Position numbers and translations under genes: made by a program
Notes under the pieces: generated by a model
Seen by the model: only the letters and a program-made list of their open reading frames with translations
Told to the model about the DNA's origin: nothing
Databases searched by the model: none
From: JBBQWT01 sp038210375
GTDB lineage: Bacteria > Acidobacteriota > Terriglobia > Terriglobales > Acidobacteriaceae
Assembly: GCA_038210375.1 (NCBI GenBank)
Contig: JBBQWT010000021.1
Coordinates: 1 to 54,053, forward strand
Direction of reading: 5' to 3'
DNA length: 54,053 bases
Part shown: piece by piece, positions 53,952-54,053 of the stretch
Layout: each line of letters opens with the position of its first letter
How positions within the stretch are numbered: the first letter of the stretch is position 1

Positions 53952-54053
53952 GTTTTGCAACCCGGTAAGGGAATGGGAGAGCGGGACAAACCCTAACCCC
54001 GGTCCGAGGCCAAAGCAGCAAAGCCGTAACAAGGCCCGTAAACAAACATTACG

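Noticed and set aside
53857..54045. Minus-strand frame over tRNA-Trp
   Set aside because: The sequence EGFEPPSPVLETGSL is the usual translation of a tRNA complement, a well-known false gene.

Overview
The window is 54 kb of GC-rich chromosomal DNA from a Gram-negative-type bacterium. Gene content points to an acidobacterium, probably a soil Terriglobia/Koribacter-like lineage: an ECF sigma factor with a zinc-finger anti-sigma, a TonB-family protein, a GnnA-like sugar dehydrogenase, MacB/FtsX permeases, a CpxRA/CpxP-like stress system, many secreted or lipid-anchored proteins of unknown function, and a thr-tyr-thr-gly tRNA cluster in front of tuf. The taxonomic call is inference from content; there is no rRNA in the window. 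No phage, transposase, integrase or CRISPR array was seen.

Layout. 251-8940 (+): ECF sigma factor and anti-sigma, Gfo/Idh dehydrogenase, TonB-like protein, miaA, a NagZ-like GH3 enzyme and a lipoprotein. 9016-16246 (-): a PIN/TRAM membrane protein, an M1 metallopeptidase, and a cysteine-biosynthesis cluster (cysM, mec-like JAMM protease, and a CysO-MoeZ-rhodanese fusion). 16523-20083 (+): two small proteins and a GAF/HD-GYP protein. 20153-20477 (-): two tandem metallothionein genes, each below 60 codons. 20570-22106 (+): ogt and a CDF metal exporter. 22121-23269 (-): a GlmS-like protein lacking its glutaminase half. 23442-26537 (+): DUF1385, prfA, prmC. 27082-30087 (+): two FtsX-type permeases flanking an unknown protein. 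30339-37139 (-): a small protein, an ARPP-1-like exported protein, a PilZ-GAF-Sel1 protein, an amino-acid permease and a VOC protein. 37474-42312 (+): a secreted methyltransferase-like protein, a sugar-binding lipoprotein, then CpxR/CpxA/CpxP-like genes. 42403-47710 (-): pyrR-pyrB-pyrC, small membrane proteins, thiL. 48019-49860 (+): an M23 peptidase and an unknown membrane-anchored protein. 49896-51041 (-): an unknown membrane-anchored protein. 51317-53951 (+): tRNA-Thr, -Tyr, -Thr, -Gly, a small unknown gene, tuf, rpmG and tRNA-Trp.

How genes work together. The strongest system is the sulfur-carrier cluster at 13247-16246. A CysO-like ubiquitin fold is fused in front of its activating enzyme and a rhodanese, next to a JAMM protease and an O-phosphoserine-type CysM. 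The CysO diglycine is buried inside the fusion, so maturation would need cleavage, and the neighbouring JAMM enzyme is the obvious candidate. The Cpx-like operon and its CpxP-like target gene both carry direct repeats matching the enterobacterial CpxR box, which suggests autoregulation. The metallothionein pair, ogt and the CDF exporter lie side by side and may form a metal/alkylation stress patch. HD-GYP and PilZ proteins indicate cyclic-di-GMP signalling.
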